Source: Vibrio hannami (lineage in GTDB: Bacteria > Pseudomonadota > Gammaproteobacteria > Enterobacterales > Vibrionaceae). From it: DNA of 64,000 bases. The stretch's first letter is position 1. The number at the start of each line of letters is the position of its first letter. The stretch lies in contig NZ_JARQZP010000006.1 of assembly GCF_029589055.1 (NCBI RefSeq), positions 186,001-250,000 on the forward strand, given 5' to 3'. The notes beneath the pieces were generated by a model. The model was not told where the DNA came from and made no database searches. It saw only the letters and a program-made list of their open reading frames with translations. Shown one piece after another: positions 1-9,768 of this stretch. A program made the position numbers and the translations under genes.

Positions 1-1
1 G

Positions 2-783
2 AGATTTGTAACCAATGCGCTTCATGGCGACCTTGGTACATCTTATTTTTTCAAAAAACCAGCGACAGAGGTTATTCTCGATAAACTGGTGGCGACACTT
101 GAACTGGTGTTCGGTGCGTCCTTAATAATTGTTTGCTTATCAATCCCACTCGGGGTTTATTCCGCTATCCATCCAAAAAGTATATTTACTAAGGTAGTGA
201 TGGCCTTGAGTAGTGTTGGTATCTCCATCCCGGTATTCCTTACCGCGATTATGTTGATGTATGTTTTCTCTATAGAGCTGCAGTGGTTACCTTCCTATGG
301 TCGAGGGGAAACCGCTAATGTACTTGGTGGGAGTCTGGTTTCTTTACTATGGATGGTCTTGCACATCTGATACTGCCAAGTATCGCACTGGCCTCCATTA
401 TGCTGCCGCTATTCATTCGCCTTGTTCGCTCTGAGATGTTGGAAGTACTGAGCTCAGAATATATTAAGTTCGCTAAGGCAAAAGGTCTGGCGATGAACAA
501 AATTTACTATCAGCACGCTCTGAAAAATACCATGCTTCCAGTACTTACTGTTGGTGGTGTTCAGATTGGTACCATGGTTGCGTATACCATTCTTACAGAG
601 ACGGTATTCCAATGGCCGGGTACTGGGTTCCTATTCTTAGAAGCAATAAACCGGGTTGATACGCCACTTATCACAGCATACGTAATCTTTGTTGGTCTTG
701 TGTTTGTAGTAACCAACACCATCGTTGACCTTATGTATGGTCTGATTAACCCAACTGTAAACCTGACTGGTAAAGGAGCTTAA
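2..783 (+). pseudogene. Peptide-type ABC transporter permease (DppB/OppB-like), 5'-truncated, frameshifted
   Basis: Inner-membrane permease of a dipeptide/oligopeptide-type ABC importer, paired with the permease that starts 2 bases downstream. The gene enters from outside the window: the frame is open from base 2 and continues through the valine at 89. Membrane segments and the EAA-type cytoplasmic loop (AKAKGL around base 470) are clear. The reading frame changes near base 328-329: the first half runs on to a stop at 368-370, while the second half is read in another frame from upstream of 349. Inserting one T between 328 and 329 gives ...NVLGWESGFFTMDGL..., a smooth join, so one base has been lost or miscalled. 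Either a pseudogene or a sequencing error. No ATPase genes follow; they may lie upstream. Confidence 0.8.
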
Positions 784-785
784 GA

Positions 786-1724
786 ATGAGTCAAGAAAAT
801 ACAGTTCCAGGTCGTTGGGAGCGTTTCAGACAATCTGATTTTATGTACTACTTCCTTCGCGACAAAGTGGCGATGGCTAGTTTTACCGTATTTATGTTAT
901 TCCTGGTTATGTCGATTGCGGCACCGCTGATCGCGCCGTCAGACCCATATGACCTGTCCTCTATTGATATTATGGACTCAGAGCTTCCTCCATCATGGAT
1001 GGAAGATGGTGATGAGCGATTCGTCCTCGGTACTGACGAACAAGGTCGTGACATTCTTTCGACGATTCTTTACGGTTCTCGCCTATCCCTGACTATCGGT
1101 TTCTTAGCCGTAGGACTTCAGTTGTTTTTGGGTATCGTCATTGGCCTGTCTGCGGGTTACTTTGGTGGCCGTATTGATAGCTTCCTGATGCGTTTTGCTG
1201 ATGTGCAGCTTTCGTTCTCTACCATGATGGTTGCCATCATTGTGTCGGCAATCTTTAAAGCTAGCTTTGGCAGTGAGTTCTATAGTCAGTATGCGGTTAT
1301 CATGCTGGTGGTGATTATCGGTGTGGCTGAGTGGCCACAGTATGCTCGTACTATTCGTGCATCGGTTCTTGCAGAGAAGAAGAAAGAGTACGTTGAGGCA
1401 GCTCGCGTAATGGGCTTTAAGTCTCCACGCATTATGTTCCGTCATATTCTGCCGAACTGCCTGTCTCCAATTTTGGTTATCTCAACAGTCCAGGTAGCAA
1501 ACGCTATCATGTCAGAAGCGGCGCTTTCTTTCCTTGGTCTGGGTCTTCCGGTTGATCAGCCATCGCTAGGTGCCTTAATTAGTATCGGATTTAACTACAT
1601 TTTCTCTGGTGCGTGGTGGATTACTGCGTTCCCAGGGTTTGTTCTGGTAACTCTGGTTCTGGTAATCAACTTGTTGGGTGACTGGTTAAGGGATGTATTT
1701 AACCCGAAAATATACAAAGGGTGA
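786..1724 (+). CDS. Peptide-type ABC transporter permease (DppC/OppC-like)
   Basis: Second permease subunit of the peptide-type ABC importer, 312 residues, a usual length for DppC/OppC proteins. It has an N-terminal membrane segment (about residues 28-50), a periplasmic stretch containing GTDEQGRD, five further hydrophobic segments and the EAA loop (EAARVMGF, around residue 203) that contacts the ATPase. The start lies 2 bases after the stop of the upstream permease, so they are co-transcribed. A strong terminator follows and the next gene is unrelated, so this is the last gene of its operon. The substrate cannot be read from the sequence; peptides are the family default. Confidence 0.9.
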   Translation: MSQENTVPGRWERFRQSDFMYYFLRDKVAMASFTVFMLFLVMSIAAPLIAPSDPYDLSSIDIMDSELPPSWMEDGDERFVLGTDEQGRDILSTILYGSRLSLTIGFLAVGLQLFLGIVIGLSAGYFGGRIDSFLMRFADVQLSFSTMMVAIIVSAIFKASFGSEFYSQYAVIMLVVIIGVAEWPQYARTIRASVLAEKKKEYVEAARVMGFKSPRIMFRHILPNCLSPILVISTVQVANAIMSEAALSFLGLGLPVDQPSLGALISIGFNYIFSGAWWITAFPGFVLVTLVLVINLLGDWLRDVFNPKIYKG

Positions 1725-1765
1725 CCAAACCGATTGATCTTTAACCTTAAAGCTACATAAACTAG

Positions 1766-1795
1766 AAGAGTCGTATCAAATACGGCTCTTTTTTT
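1766..1795 (+). terminator. Rho-independent terminator of the permease operon
   Basis: An 11-bp stem (1766-1776 with 1780-1790, one G-U pair) closes a CAA loop and is followed by a run of seven T. It lies 42 bases after the dppC-like stop codon. Confidence 0.9.
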
Positions 1796-1864
1796 GCATT
1801 GGATGATCTATAAGTTTCAAGTGTCAAAAAATAAGCGTTAAATTTAAGGTTTAGAGAAGGACGT

Positions 1865-2794
1865 ATGAAAAACTTTCTGACAGGTAAGTCTTTACTAGCT
1901 GTATCTCTGCTTATATCCGGCCAATTGTTTTTTTCTGGCTCAGCCTTAGCCGATGAAGAGTATGTGTGTGAAGCGAGGCAAAACTCGAATAATGAACTGC
2001 CTGTGCTATCTGAGGCGTGTCCTATAGGTAAAGGGTTGTGGGGCAGAAAGCCGTCTGCGAATGATGACCTTTTCTGGATTCAATGTGGCGTATTCCCTGA
2101 GCCTTTAGCGCTAGGTGATGTTCAGGAAATTTATGAGAAAATCAGTGTCGATGTTTGGTTGAAACCGGAAGCTAAAGGGCATCGTTGCTTAATTGGCCCT
2201 TATGATCAGTTTGGAGTAGCGCAATACGAAGCGAAGCTAATAAGGGAAATTACGGCATATAAAGACTCTTTTGTGCGAGCTGTGAATACCAAAGCCAAGT
2301 CGGAACCTAAAAAAGCGTCGAAGCCAAAACCAGTTGTAACACCTAAGCCGAAACCAACTCCAAAACCACAAGTAGTGGCTCCTAAAGCTGAGCCGAAAAA
2401 GCCTGAAGTTGTAACCCAAAAAACACAACCTGCCAAAAAAACGTCACAAGCTGTTGGCGATGACTCTATTGTTATCAGACGAGAAGTAAAAGTCGGGTCT
2501 AAGAAGTTTGTTATTCCATTTTTGATGGAGGGTAACGAACAGTTCTATATGGAACACGGTATTGCCTGGAATCGCTTGAGTTATGATAAATCGAATATGA
2601 TTTGCAGCAATATAGGAATGACATTGGTTGACGAAACAAGTTGGCAGCAACTTATTGATTCTAAAAAGATGAGTCAAAAAAGTCTGCCACTTCACTTGCC
2701 GTATTGGGGTAAAGGCAAGCGCGGCTTGTTTACCAGCGGAAAAGTGACTCAATTAACAGGAACGTCACTGTTGAATGTTATCTGTATGGATTGA
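1865..2794 (+). CDS. Secreted SPOR-like protein with Lys/Pro-rich linker, unknown function
   Basis: A 309-residue exported protein. Residues 1-29 form a Sec signal peptide (cleavage probably after SALA). Residues 30-140 resemble a SPOR-type fold: FWIQCGVF followed by RCLIGPYDQFGVAQYEA, the strand-helix pattern of peptidoglycan-binding SPOR domains. I infer this from pattern only. Residues 150-200 are a low-complexity Lys/Pro linker (repeated KPKP units). Residues 205-309 form a second compact domain with two cysteines (MICSN, NVICMD) that I do not recognise. It is a single gene flanked by terminators. A role at the septum or cell wall is an inference. Confidence 0.7.
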   Translation: MKNFLTGKSLLAVSLLISGQLFFSGSALADEEYVCEARQNSNNELPVLSEACPIGKGLWGRKPSANDDLFWIQCGVFPEPLALGDVQEIYEKISVDVWLKPEAKGHRCLIGPYDQFGVAQYEAKLIREITAYKDSFVRAVNTKAKSEPKKASKPKPVVTPKPKPTPKPQVVAPKAEPKKPEVVTQKTQPAKKTSQAVGDDSIVIRREVKVGSKKFVIPFLMEGNEQFYMEHGIAWNRLSYDKSNMICSNIGMTLVDETSWQQLIDSKKMSQKSLPLHLPYWGKGKRGLFTSGKVTQLTGTSLLNVICMD

Positions 2795-2819
2795 TGACAC
2801 CTTTTAAAACCATAAATTT

Positions 2820-2842
2820 AGCCCGGTTTTTCCGGGCTTTAT
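2820..2842 (+). terminator. Terminator after the SPOR-like gene
   Basis: A 7-bp GC-rich stem (2820-2826 with 2832-2838) around a five-T loop, followed by a T-rich tail. It ends the SPOR-like gene and may also stop the convergent patatin gene. Confidence 0.8.
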
Positions 2843-2904
2843 TATGTTATGTACTAGCACTTTCAAGCGGTAAACAGGTTCTCACTATATGGCAGTTTGA
2901 TAAA

Positions 2905-4254
2905 CTAATGAGACTTCGAGTGATAGTTAGCCTGTTCCGATATGTTGCTTAAGAATCGGATAAAGTCGGGGTGGTTTTGCAGTTGAGTTTCTCCCTCTTT
3001 AATGAGCGCATCAATTTCTTCGCTCTCGAGAGAAAAGCTGGTTGGTATGTTGTTTAATAAACGGTGTTTTTCCTCGTTTTTTACAGCAAGTTCAGAGAGA
3101 TTAATATTAATCAGGTACGTTTCTACACCAATTCCCATCATTTTGGATGTCATTGCTGTATAGTCCTCTCGCCACTTTTCAATCAGTCCGTACGTGGTTG
3201 CATTGAATCGATGAAGCTGAACATCCGTCATTGCCGAAATAGTTTCTGTAATTCCTGGAGCTAGCGGTGAGCTCTCGAGGTCGGTTTCTGGCTTGGCGGA
3301 TGCATCTATAGAAATAATCACGTAATGGGGAAGAATTTGATCCTTGGTTTGCTCTAAGAACTCCATTTTCCCATTACCCAGATCAGCAATGTCGTATAGT
3401 GATAGCAGGCCCAGGTTGTCTGTAATTCCCCCATCCACTAAATGAATATATTTACGTTGTTCCTTGTTCCCGTAGCTGGCCAACCCCTTTAGTGTATCGC
3501 GCGTTATTGGAGGCAGTGCCTCTAGGTCTCGCATTAAGAAACTGTCGTCGATTTCACAGGTGTCATAATTTTTTAGCACAATCGGATTAAACAAAACGGG
3601 GACAGCAGAGGAGGCTGTAACTGCATTGGCTACAGGGTATTCAAGCAAGTCAGAGCAAACGAAATCAAAGTATTCTTGAAGGAATGAAAAGCGGACACCA
3701 TTCCCAAGATCTGATGCATTCAAGATAATAAGTGGGCTGCCTTCCCGTTGAAGATCGGCAAAGGTCGCATCCCCAAACAGGTTTCTTTGATAATAACCAA
3801 CGGCTTTTTCTGTGAGTCCTTGTGTAGAAAACCACAAGAACGGATTAAAAAAATGCGTCGTTAAATCTCCACCGACATCATGATAGAGAAAGTCTTTCTC
3901 GTAATCAGAGAAGATGCGCTCTCCATACAGGCCGTAATATGCAGCAGTGAAGCTTCCACCGGATACGGCACTCATCACGTCTACTTCATCTAACAAGTTG
4001 CTATGTTGCACCACTGGGTGAGCTTGCTCATGTAAAGCTTTTAAGACGCCATACGATAGCGCCGCAGCCCTGGTTCCACCTCCTGACATGGCAATAACAA
4101 TGGTATATTTCCCATCATTTAGCATCTTAACGGAGTTTTCAAAAGAATAAGCTTTCTTGCCCATCGAATCCTCGATAGGAACGTTATCAACAGAACTGTA
4201 TGTGCTACATCCATTGCCAATAAGAGCGAAGAGTGCGAGAAAAAGTATCCGCAT
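2905..4254 (-). CDS. Patatin-like phospholipase, probable lipoprotein
   Basis: Predicted acyl hydrolase of the patatin family (Ser-Asp dyad), about 449 residues. The oxyanion-hole motif GGGTRA lies near residue 55. The nucleophile serine is in AVSGGSF near residue 97, with Ala in place of the first Gly of GxSxG. The DGG motif with the catalytic Asp (VDGGITDN) is near residue 273. The N terminus MRILFLALFALIGNGCS is a signal peptide ending in a Cys with an imperfect lipobox, suggesting envelope attachment. I chose ATG 4254 because a good Shine-Dalgarno (AGGGA) precedes it; the GTG at 4299 has none at proper spacing. Monocistronic. It is not next to a cyclase or effector system, so it is not a CapV-type defence enzyme on present evidence. 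Confidence 0.8.
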   Translation of the reverse strand: MRILFLALFALIGNGCSTYSSVDNVPIEDSMGKKAYSFENSVKMLNDGKYTIVIAMSGGGTRAAALSYGVLKALHEQAHPVVQHSNLLDEVDVMSAVSGGSFTAAYYGLYGERIFSDYEKDFLYHDVGGDLTTHFFNPFLWFSTQGLTEKAVGYYQRNLFGDATFADLQREGSPLIILNASDLGNGVRFSFLQEYFDFVCSDLLEYPVANAVTASSAVPVLFNPIVLKNYDTCEIDDSFLMRDLEALPPITRDTLKGLASYGNKEQRKYIHLVDGGITDNLGLLSLYDIADLGNGKMEFLEQTKDQILPHYVIISIDASAKPETDLESSPLAPGITETISAMTDVQLHRFNATTYGLIEKWREDYTAMTSKMMGIGVETYLININLSELAVKNEEKHRLLNNIPTSFSLESEEIDALIKEGETQLQNHPDFIRFLSNISEQANYHSKSH

Positions 4255-4377
4255 TTCATATCCCTGCTGTCTATTCATTGAACAGGTAAATCTTTGCACC
4301 TTAGTAGTAAAAAGGCAAATTCACTCTAGGGCAGAGCATGTGGAATACACAGATGTTAGGTGTGCTATAAGCGCTCA

Positions 4378-4411
4378 TAAAAAAACGGCCCATACATGTA
4401 AGCATGGGCCG
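4378..4411 (-). terminator. Terminator of gor
   Basis: An 8-bp stem (4386-4393 with 4404-4411) with a 10-base loop. On the minus strand it is followed by a run of T (the A run at 4379-4385 on the plus strand). It lies 25 bases past the gor stop. Confidence 0.85.
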
Positions 4412-4435
4412 ATATTTATTTTCTTATACTGATGA

Positions 4436-5791
4436 TCATCTCATGGTAACAAACTCTTCAGAACCAGTTGGGTGTATCGCGACCACACTGTCGAAGTCCG
4501 CTTTGGTTGCGCCCATCTTCATTGCTACGCCAAAGCCCTGAATCATTTCGTCTACGGCAAAACCAATACCGTGTAGGCCAACAACTTTTTCGTCTTCACC
4601 AGCACAAACCAACTTCATCTTACATGGTTGACGGTGCTGAGTGACCGCTGTGTACATCGCAGTAAAGCTCGAAGAATAAACCTTCACATTCTCTTCACCG
4701 TATTTTTCGATGGCTTCTGGCTCAGTTAACCCGATAGTGCCAATTGGTGGGTGGCTGAATACCACGGTAGGAACCAGCTCATAATCCATTTTCGCTTCAG
4801 GCTTGCTGTTAAACAGACGCTCAGATAGTTGACGACCAGCTTTTACAGCTACAGGAGTCAGCTCAATACCGCCTTCCATGATGTCACCAACGCAGTAGAT
4901 GCCTTTAACGTTGGTTTCCTGATACTCATCGACCTTGATATAGCCGCGATCATTTAGCTCAACACCAGTTACGCCAAGATTGATAGCATCCGTAGCCGGG
5001 TGACGTCCAATTGCCCAAATTAGGGTATCAACGTTCTGAGTGTTGCCATTTTCAAGGTGCAGAGTAAGGCTTCCATCCTCTTCTTTCACAACTTCTTTTG
5101 GAATTGAATGAGTATGTAGGGTTGGGCCTTCCGCTTCCATTACCTCAACCAAAGTATCGATAACCATCGGGTCGAAAGTACGAATAGGAGATTGCTTACG
5201 TACAAATAGGTGAGTTTCACTTCCCAGAGCATTCAGTACGCCTGCGATCTCAACGGCAATATAACCAGCTCCGATAACCGCAGTGCGTTTTGGAAGCGCG
5301 TCTAGCTCGAAGAAGCCGTTAGAATCGATACCATATTCTGCACCCGGAACATTAGGTATAGTAGGGCGGCCACCGACAGCAATCAAAATATGATCAGCGG
5401 TATAGTGCTCACCGTTTACTTCTACTGTCTTTTCGTCAACAAACTTAGCGAAGCCTTTAATGACTTCAACCTTGTTGTTGCCAAGAACGCGGTCATACGA
5501 CTGATGGATTCGACCAATATAAGCCTGGCGATTTTCAACCAGTTTATCCCAATTGAAGCTCTTAACATCTACATCAAAACCATAATCTTCAGAGTATAGA
5601 TTGATGGCTTCAGCAACCTGAGCACCATGCCACATCACCTTTTTAGGTACACAACCAACGTTTACACAAGTACCACCAAGATCTTTGGCTTCAATCAAAG
5701 CGACTTTCGCGCCGTACATTGATGCGCGATTTGCTGATGCGATACCGCCACTACCGCCGCCGATACAGATATAATCAAAATGCGTTGCCAT
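4436..5791 (-). CDS. gor: Glutathione reductase (NADPH)
   Basis: FAD-dependent disulfide oxidoreductase that keeps cytosolic glutathione reduced using NADPH. It is 451 residues, the family length. The N-terminal FAD-binding GGGSGG is followed by the redox-active pair C42/C47 in [10 protein letters not shown]. The NADPH-binding Rossmann motif is GAGYIAVE. The C-terminal dimerisation domain carries the catalytic HPTGSEE. I take ATG 5791 (MATHFDY), which has a GGAG box 7 bases upstream; the frame stays open further upstream to 5860, but that extension has no ribosome site. It lies 72 bases after rlmJ on the same strand and ends at its own terminator. Confidence 0.97.
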   Translation of the reverse strand: MATHFDYICIGGGSGGIASANRASMYGAKVALIEAKDLGGTCVNVGCVPKKVMWHGAQVAEAINLYSEDYGFDVDVKSFNWDKLVENRQAYIGRIHQSYDRVLGNNKVEVIKGFAKFVDEKTVEVNGEHYTADHILIAVGGRPTIPNVPGAEYGIDSNGFFELDALPKRTAVIGAGYIAVEIAGVLNALGSETHLFVRKQSPIRTFDPMVIDTLVEVMEAEGPTLHTHSIPKEVVKEEDGSLTLHLENGNTQNVDTLIWAIGRHPATDAINLGVTGVELNDRGYIKVDEYQETNVKGIYCVGDIMEGGIELTPVAVKAGRQLSERLFNSKPEAKMDYELVPTVVFSHPPIGTIGLTEPEAIEKYGEENVKVYSSSFTAMYTAVTQHRQPCKMKLVCAGEDEKVVGLHGIGFAVDEMIQGFGVAMKMGATKADFDSVVAIHPTGSEEFVTMR

Positions 5792-5863
5792 TACTTTCTC
5801 CAAATTATTATTTTTACTTAGATATAATTCCCATATTGGGTTAGACCGGTGAAAGTTCAATTC

Positions 5864-6703
5864 TTATTCAGGAACAATCCAATCTAACTTATAGCTTCCG
5901 GTTACTGGCGCGATTGTTTCCTTTAGGAAAGGTAGAACTTGTTTCATCTGTTGTTCCAACTTCCAGGGTGGGTTGATAACAATCATGCCCGACGCAGTCA
6001 TACCTCGTTCGTTAGTGTCTGGTGAGACCGCGAGCTCGATTTTCAGAATTTTACGAATACCCAGTCCTTCTAACCCTTCGATCATATCGTCGATATCTGA
6101 GCGATTGACCACCGGATACCAGATAGCGTAAATACCAGTTGCCCAGCGCTTATGGCTCTGTGCTATAGCTCTTACAACATCGCGATACTCTTTTGCCAGT
6201 TCGTATGGCGGGTCGATTAATACAAGTCCGCGACGTTCTGCTGGTGGCAGGCTTGCTTTGAGGCGCTGAAAGCCATCTTCTTTAAATATTTTTACCTGTC
6301 TATCGCGGTGAAATTCTTGTTGAAGAAGAGGGTAGTCGCTTGGATGAAGTTCAGTAAGCACCATCCGATCTTGTGGGCGAATCTGAGCTCTGGCAACCCT
6401 TGGTGAGCCGGGGTAATAACGAAGATCTGAACCTTCGTTGAGGTTTTGCACCGCTTTTAAGTAGCTTTGTACCTCTTCAGGTATAGATGTGCTTTGCCAG
6501 ACTTTTTCTATGCCTTGCTTGTATTCCCCGGTCTTCTCAGACCATTCGTGGGTAAGATCGTATCGGCCAACGCCCGAATGAGTATCGTGATAAACAAATG
6601 GTTTATCTTTTTGCTTCAGAGAATCCAGAATTAGACTCTGGACGATATGTTTTACAACGTCAGCATGGTTGCCGGCGTGAAAGCTATGTCGGTAACTTAA
6701 CAA
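5864..6703 (-). CDS. rlmJ: 23S rRNA (adenine2030-N6)-methyltransferase RlmJ
   Basis: Methylates A2030 of 23S rRNA using S-adenosylmethionine. The N terminus LSYRHSFHAGNHADVVKH is the RlmJ signature, and DPPYE is the catalytic motif of N6-adenine methyltransferases. The best start is the TTG at 6703, giving 279 residues against 280 for E. coli RlmJ; the longer reading from 6739 adds residues absent from the family. It is transcribed with gor (72-base gap), the arrangement also found in other vibrios. Divergent from prlC. Confidence 0.93.
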   Translation of the reverse strand: MLSYRHSFHAGNHADVVKHIVQSLILDSLKQKDKPFVYHDTHSGVGRYDLTHEWSEKTGEYKQGIEKVWQSTSIPEEVQSYLKAVQNLNEGSDLRYYPGSPRVARAQIRPQDRMVLTELHPSDYPLLQQEFHRDRQVKIFKEDGFQRLKASLPPAERRGLVLIDPPYELAKEYRDVVRAIAQSHKRWATGIYAIWYPVVNRSDIDDMIEGLEGLGIRKILKIELAVSPDTNERGMTASGMIVINPPWKLEQQMKQVLPFLKETIAPVTGSYKLDWIVPE

Positions 6704-6914
6704 TTTCTTCTCGCGAAACACTTCTATGCAATAGTTCACTTTCGGTTTTATACTGAATTGAGTCAGCTGAAAGGGTATTACCTGCTAAGTGTGATTAATG
6801 GTGAACTTTCAATATCATGAATTATACGCCACTATTGAAAATACTATAAGCGGCCTACACTTATAACCTAGGTCACTTCAGTATAAATAAGAAAAAATAA
6901 ACAAGGAATTCTAT

Positions 6915-8957
6915 ATGCCCAACCCACTCCTTACTTTTACAGATCTCCCACCGTTTTCTCAGATTAAGCCTGAACATGTAAAACCAGCAGTTGAAAAAGC
7001 GATTGCTGATTGTCGTTTAAAAGTTGAAGAGGTTTTGCAGGGTAACCGCGAACCGGGTTGGGACAATATCTGTGCTCCTTTGGCAGAAGTGGATGATCGC
7101 TTAAGCCGAATCTGGTCACCTGTCAGCCATATGAACTCGGTAGTGAATAGTCAGGAGCTAAGAGACGCTTACGAAAGCTGCCTTCCTTTGCTATCTGAGT
7201 ACGGAACCTGGGTTGGACAACACAAAGGGCTTTATGAGGCATACAAGTCGATTAAGGCGAGTGATGAGTTTGAAGGCTTGAGCCAGGCTCAAAAGAAGAC
7301 GATTACAGACGCACTTCGAGATTTCGAACTATCGGGAATCGGCCTACCTGCTGATGAGCAGCATAGATATGGTGAGATCAGCAAGCGCATGTCAGAGCTA
7401 GGCTCTCAGTTCTCGAACAATGTACTTGATGCCACAATGGGCTGGAGCAAACACATTACTGATGAAGCTCAGCTAGCAGGAATGCCAGAATCAGCTCTGG
7501 ATGCTGCGAAAGCAGCAGCACAGGCTAAGGAGTTAGAGGGCTGGTTGCTTACGCTAGATATTCCTTCTTACCTTCCTGTATTGACGTACTGTGACAATCA
7601 GGAACTGCGAAAAGAGATGTATGAAGCGTACGTAACTCGTGCTTCTGATCGTGGTCCGAATGCAGTTAAGTGGGACAACAGTGAAATCATGGTCGAGCAA
7701 CTGAAGCTGCGTCATGAAATCGCCCGTATGCTTGGCTTTGGCACATACAGTGAGAAGTCACTGGCAACCAAAATGGCAGAAACACCAGAGCAAGTGCTTG
7801 GCTTCCTGAATGACTTAGCCGCTAAAGCTAAACCGCAAGGCGAAAGAGAAGTCCAGGAGCTAAAAGCATTTGCTGAAAAAGAGTTTGGTGTAACAGAGCT
7901 TAATCTTTGGGATATTGCTTACTACAGCGAAAAACAGAAACAGCATCTGTTCCAAATCTCTGACGAAGAACTTCGTCCTTATTTCCCTGAATCAAAGGCG
8001 GTTAACGGGTTGTTTGAAGTGCTGAGCCGCGTGTTCGGGATGAAGGTTGTTGAAAAAGAAGGCGTGGATACCTGGCATGAGTCGGTTCGCTTCTTTGATA
8101 TTCTGGATAGCGAAGGCAAACTACGCGGCAGTTTCTATCTAGATCTTTATGCTCGTGAGCATAAGCGAGGTGGAGCGTGGATGGACGAATGCCGAGTTCG
8201 CCGTGTAACTGATGATGGTGAGTTGATTTCTCCGGTCGCGTATCTGACCTGTAACTTCAACAAGCCGGTTGGTGACAAACCAGCGCTGTTTACTCACGAC
8301 GAAGTAGTGACGCTATTCCACGAATTTGGTCACGGTATTCATCATATGCTGACACAGGTTGATGTCTCTTCTGTTTCTGGTATTAACGGTGTTCCATGGG
8401 ATGCGGTTGAGCTTCCAAGCCAGTTTTTAGAGAACTGGTGCTGGGAAGAGGAAGCGCTGAAGTTTATTTCAGGTCATTACGAAACTGGCGAAGCTCTGCC
8501 TAAAGAGATGCTTGAAAAAATGCTAGCAGCGAAGAACTTCCAGTCTGCGATGTTTATCCTTCGTCAGCTAGAGTTCGGACTATTCGATTTCACCCTTCAT
8601 ACCGAGTACGATCCTGAGGTTGGTGCGAAAGTGCTAGAGACTTTAGAAGAGGTTAAGAAGAAGGTGGCTGTTTTGCCAAGCCTTGAGTGGAACCGCTTCT
8701 CTCACGCATTTAGTCATATTTTCGCTGGTGGTTACAGTGCTGGCTACTATAGCTATCTGTGGGCTGAAGTGCTTTCAGCAGATGCATTCTCTCGATTTGA
8801 AGAGGAAGGAATCTTCAACACGGACACAGGTAAGAGCTTCCTTAACAACATCCTGGAAATGGGTGGTAGTGAAGAGCCTATGGAGTTGTTCAAGCGATTC
8901 AGAGGTCGTGAGCCAGAAATTGATGCTCTGCTAAGACATGCAGGAATTAGTGCATAA
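6915..8957 (+). CDS. prlC: Oligopeptidase A (M3 zinc metallopeptidase)
   Basis: Cytosolic thimet-type oligopeptidase that degrades signal peptides and short peptides. It is 680 residues, like E. coli PrlC/OpdA. The zinc site HEFGH starts at residue 469, with the downstream glutamate ligand in the helix ending ENWCWE. A start-proximal AAGGAA box supports ATG 6915. It is divergent from rlmJ, and in E. coli too it neighbours rsmJ; here asnC and a c-di-GMP gene separate the two. A terminator follows. Confidence 0.96.
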   Translation: MPNPLLTFTDLPPFSQIKPEHVKPAVEKAIADCRLKVEEVLQGNREPGWDNICAPLAEVDDRLSRIWSPVSHMNSVVNSQELRDAYESCLPLLSEYGTWVGQHKGLYEAYKSIKASDEFEGLSQAQKKTITDALRDFELSGIGLPADEQHRYGEISKRMSELGSQFSNNVLDATMGWSKHITDEAQLAGMPESALDAAKAAAQAKELEGWLLTLDIPSYLPVLTYCDNQELRKEMYEAYVTRASDRGPNAVKWDNSEIMVEQLKLRHEIARMLGFGTYSEKSLATKMAETPEQVLGFLNDLAAKAKPQGEREVQELKAFAEKEFGVTELNLWDIAYYSEKQKQHLFQISDEELRPYFPESKAVNGLFEVLSRVFGMKVVEKEGVDTWHESVRFFDILDSEGKLRGSFYLDLYAREHKRGGAWMDECRVRRVTDDGELISPVAYLTCNFNKPVGDKPALFTHDEVVTLFHEFGHGIHHMLTQVDVSSVSGINGVPWDAVELPSQFLENWCWEEEALKFISGHYETGEALPKEMLEKMLAAKNFQSAMFILRQLEFGLFDFTLHTEYDPEVGAKVLETLEEVKKKVAVLPSLEWNRFSHAFSHIFAGGYSAGYYSYLWAEVLSADAFSRFEEEGIFNTDTGKSFLNNILEMGGSEEPMELFKRFRGREPEIDALLRHAGISA

Positions 8958-8971
8958 GGTAAACAAATTAT

Positions 8972-8997
8972 AAGGCTCGGAAATCGAGCCTTTTTGC
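8972..8997 (+). terminator. Terminator of prlC
   Basis: An 8-bp perfect stem (8972-8979 with 8985-8992) with a GAAAT loop and a T5 tail, 15 bases past the prlC stop. Confidence 0.9.
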
Positions 8998-9006
8998 TAA
9001 AATATC

Positions 9007-9094
9007 CGTCATCTCGGATGAGCCAGAGCGAAGTCCGTGATCTACTTCAGAATAGATTCCTTACAACGCTCGTGCCTCGCTATAAGGAATGACG
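9007..9094. repeat. Intergenic imperfect palindromic repeat, copy 1
   Basis: An 88-base element bounded by CGTCAT and ATGACG. It has inner mirrored blocks (GATCTA against TAGATTCC) and GC-rich arms. A related element lies at 27437-27508 with the same GTCAT/ATGAC ends and the same inner ATAGATTCC. Such REP-like elements are common between Vibrio genes. No coding potential. Confidence 0.65.
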
Positions 9095-9192
9095 ATAGTT
9101 GAGCATTGAAAAATGCTCTTTAAAATGTATCTGACAATACGATTATCTGGCTAATTCCCGTTAAAGAGAAGCCAGATCTCCGGTTCTGTTTT

Positions 9193-9654
9193 TTATGGAT
9201 TCACATTACGATTAATCGGGTTTTGCAGCGAGATAAGCGTCTCCGTTGACTGTACTTCATCGATCGCCTGAAGTTTATCAATCAGTACATACTGCAGTTC
9301 TTCAATTGACTTACACATAAGCTTTACAAAGATATTGTAGGCACCGGTTGTGTAGTAAGCTTCCACCACCTCATCCAGAGCATTCAACTTTTCCAGCGCA
9401 GAGTGATAGTCGCGCGCGGCGTTTAAATTAATCCCGATAAAGCAGCAAACATCGTAACCCAGCTTCTTAGGGTTCACGATAACCTCAGTACCCTCAATGA
9501 TTTCGGCTGCCTTCATCTTTTCAATGCGAACATGGATAGTTGCTGGACTAACGTCAAATTGCTTTGCCATTTCAGCATATGGCCTGCGAGCATCTTCCAG
9601 CAGTGTTTTTAGAATGGCTCTGTCCAGATCATCCAGACGAATAGTCGAATCCAT
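9193..9654 (-). CDS. asnC: AsnC, Lrp-family transcriptional regulator
   Basis: Lrp/AsnC regulator that senses asparagine and, in E. coli, activates asnA. It is 153 residues (E. coli 152). The N-terminal winged HTH spans about residues 8-60 (AEMAKQFDVSPATIHVRIEKMK), followed by the C-terminal RAM ligand domain (EAYYTTGAYNIFVKLM). ATG 9654 has an AGG box 8 bases upstream; the frame is open to 9774 but that extension is not part of the family. asnA is not in the window: asnC is divergent from a GGDEF-EAL gene instead, so the intergenic region probably carries both promoters. Confidence 0.93.
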   Translation of the reverse strand: MDSTIRLDDLDRAILKTLLEDARRPYAEMAKQFDVSPATIHVRIEKMKAAEIIEGTEVIVNPKKLGYDVCCFIGINLNAARDYHSALEKLNALDEVVEAYYTTGAYNIFVKLMCKSIEELQYVLIDKLQAIDEVQSTETLISLQNPINRNVNP

Positions 9655-9768
9655 ATTGATACCTGCGTCAATCGAACTTGTTGAATCGTAAAAGTATATT
9701 TTATTAGCTACAGTGATACTATAAGTGATCCCTGAGTTTGGGTTAATTATCTTAAGGAATTGTTGGTT

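Noticed and set aside
2206..2436. Reverse-strand ORFs in the Lys/Pro linker of the SPOR-like gene
   Set aside because: Low-complexity shadow of the real frame, no ribosome site.
2905..4254. Patatin-like gene as a CBASS (CapV-type) defence effector
   Set aside because: It has a signal/lipoprotein leader, and no cyclase, ubiquitin-like or HORMA genes adjoin; neighbours are housekeeping.
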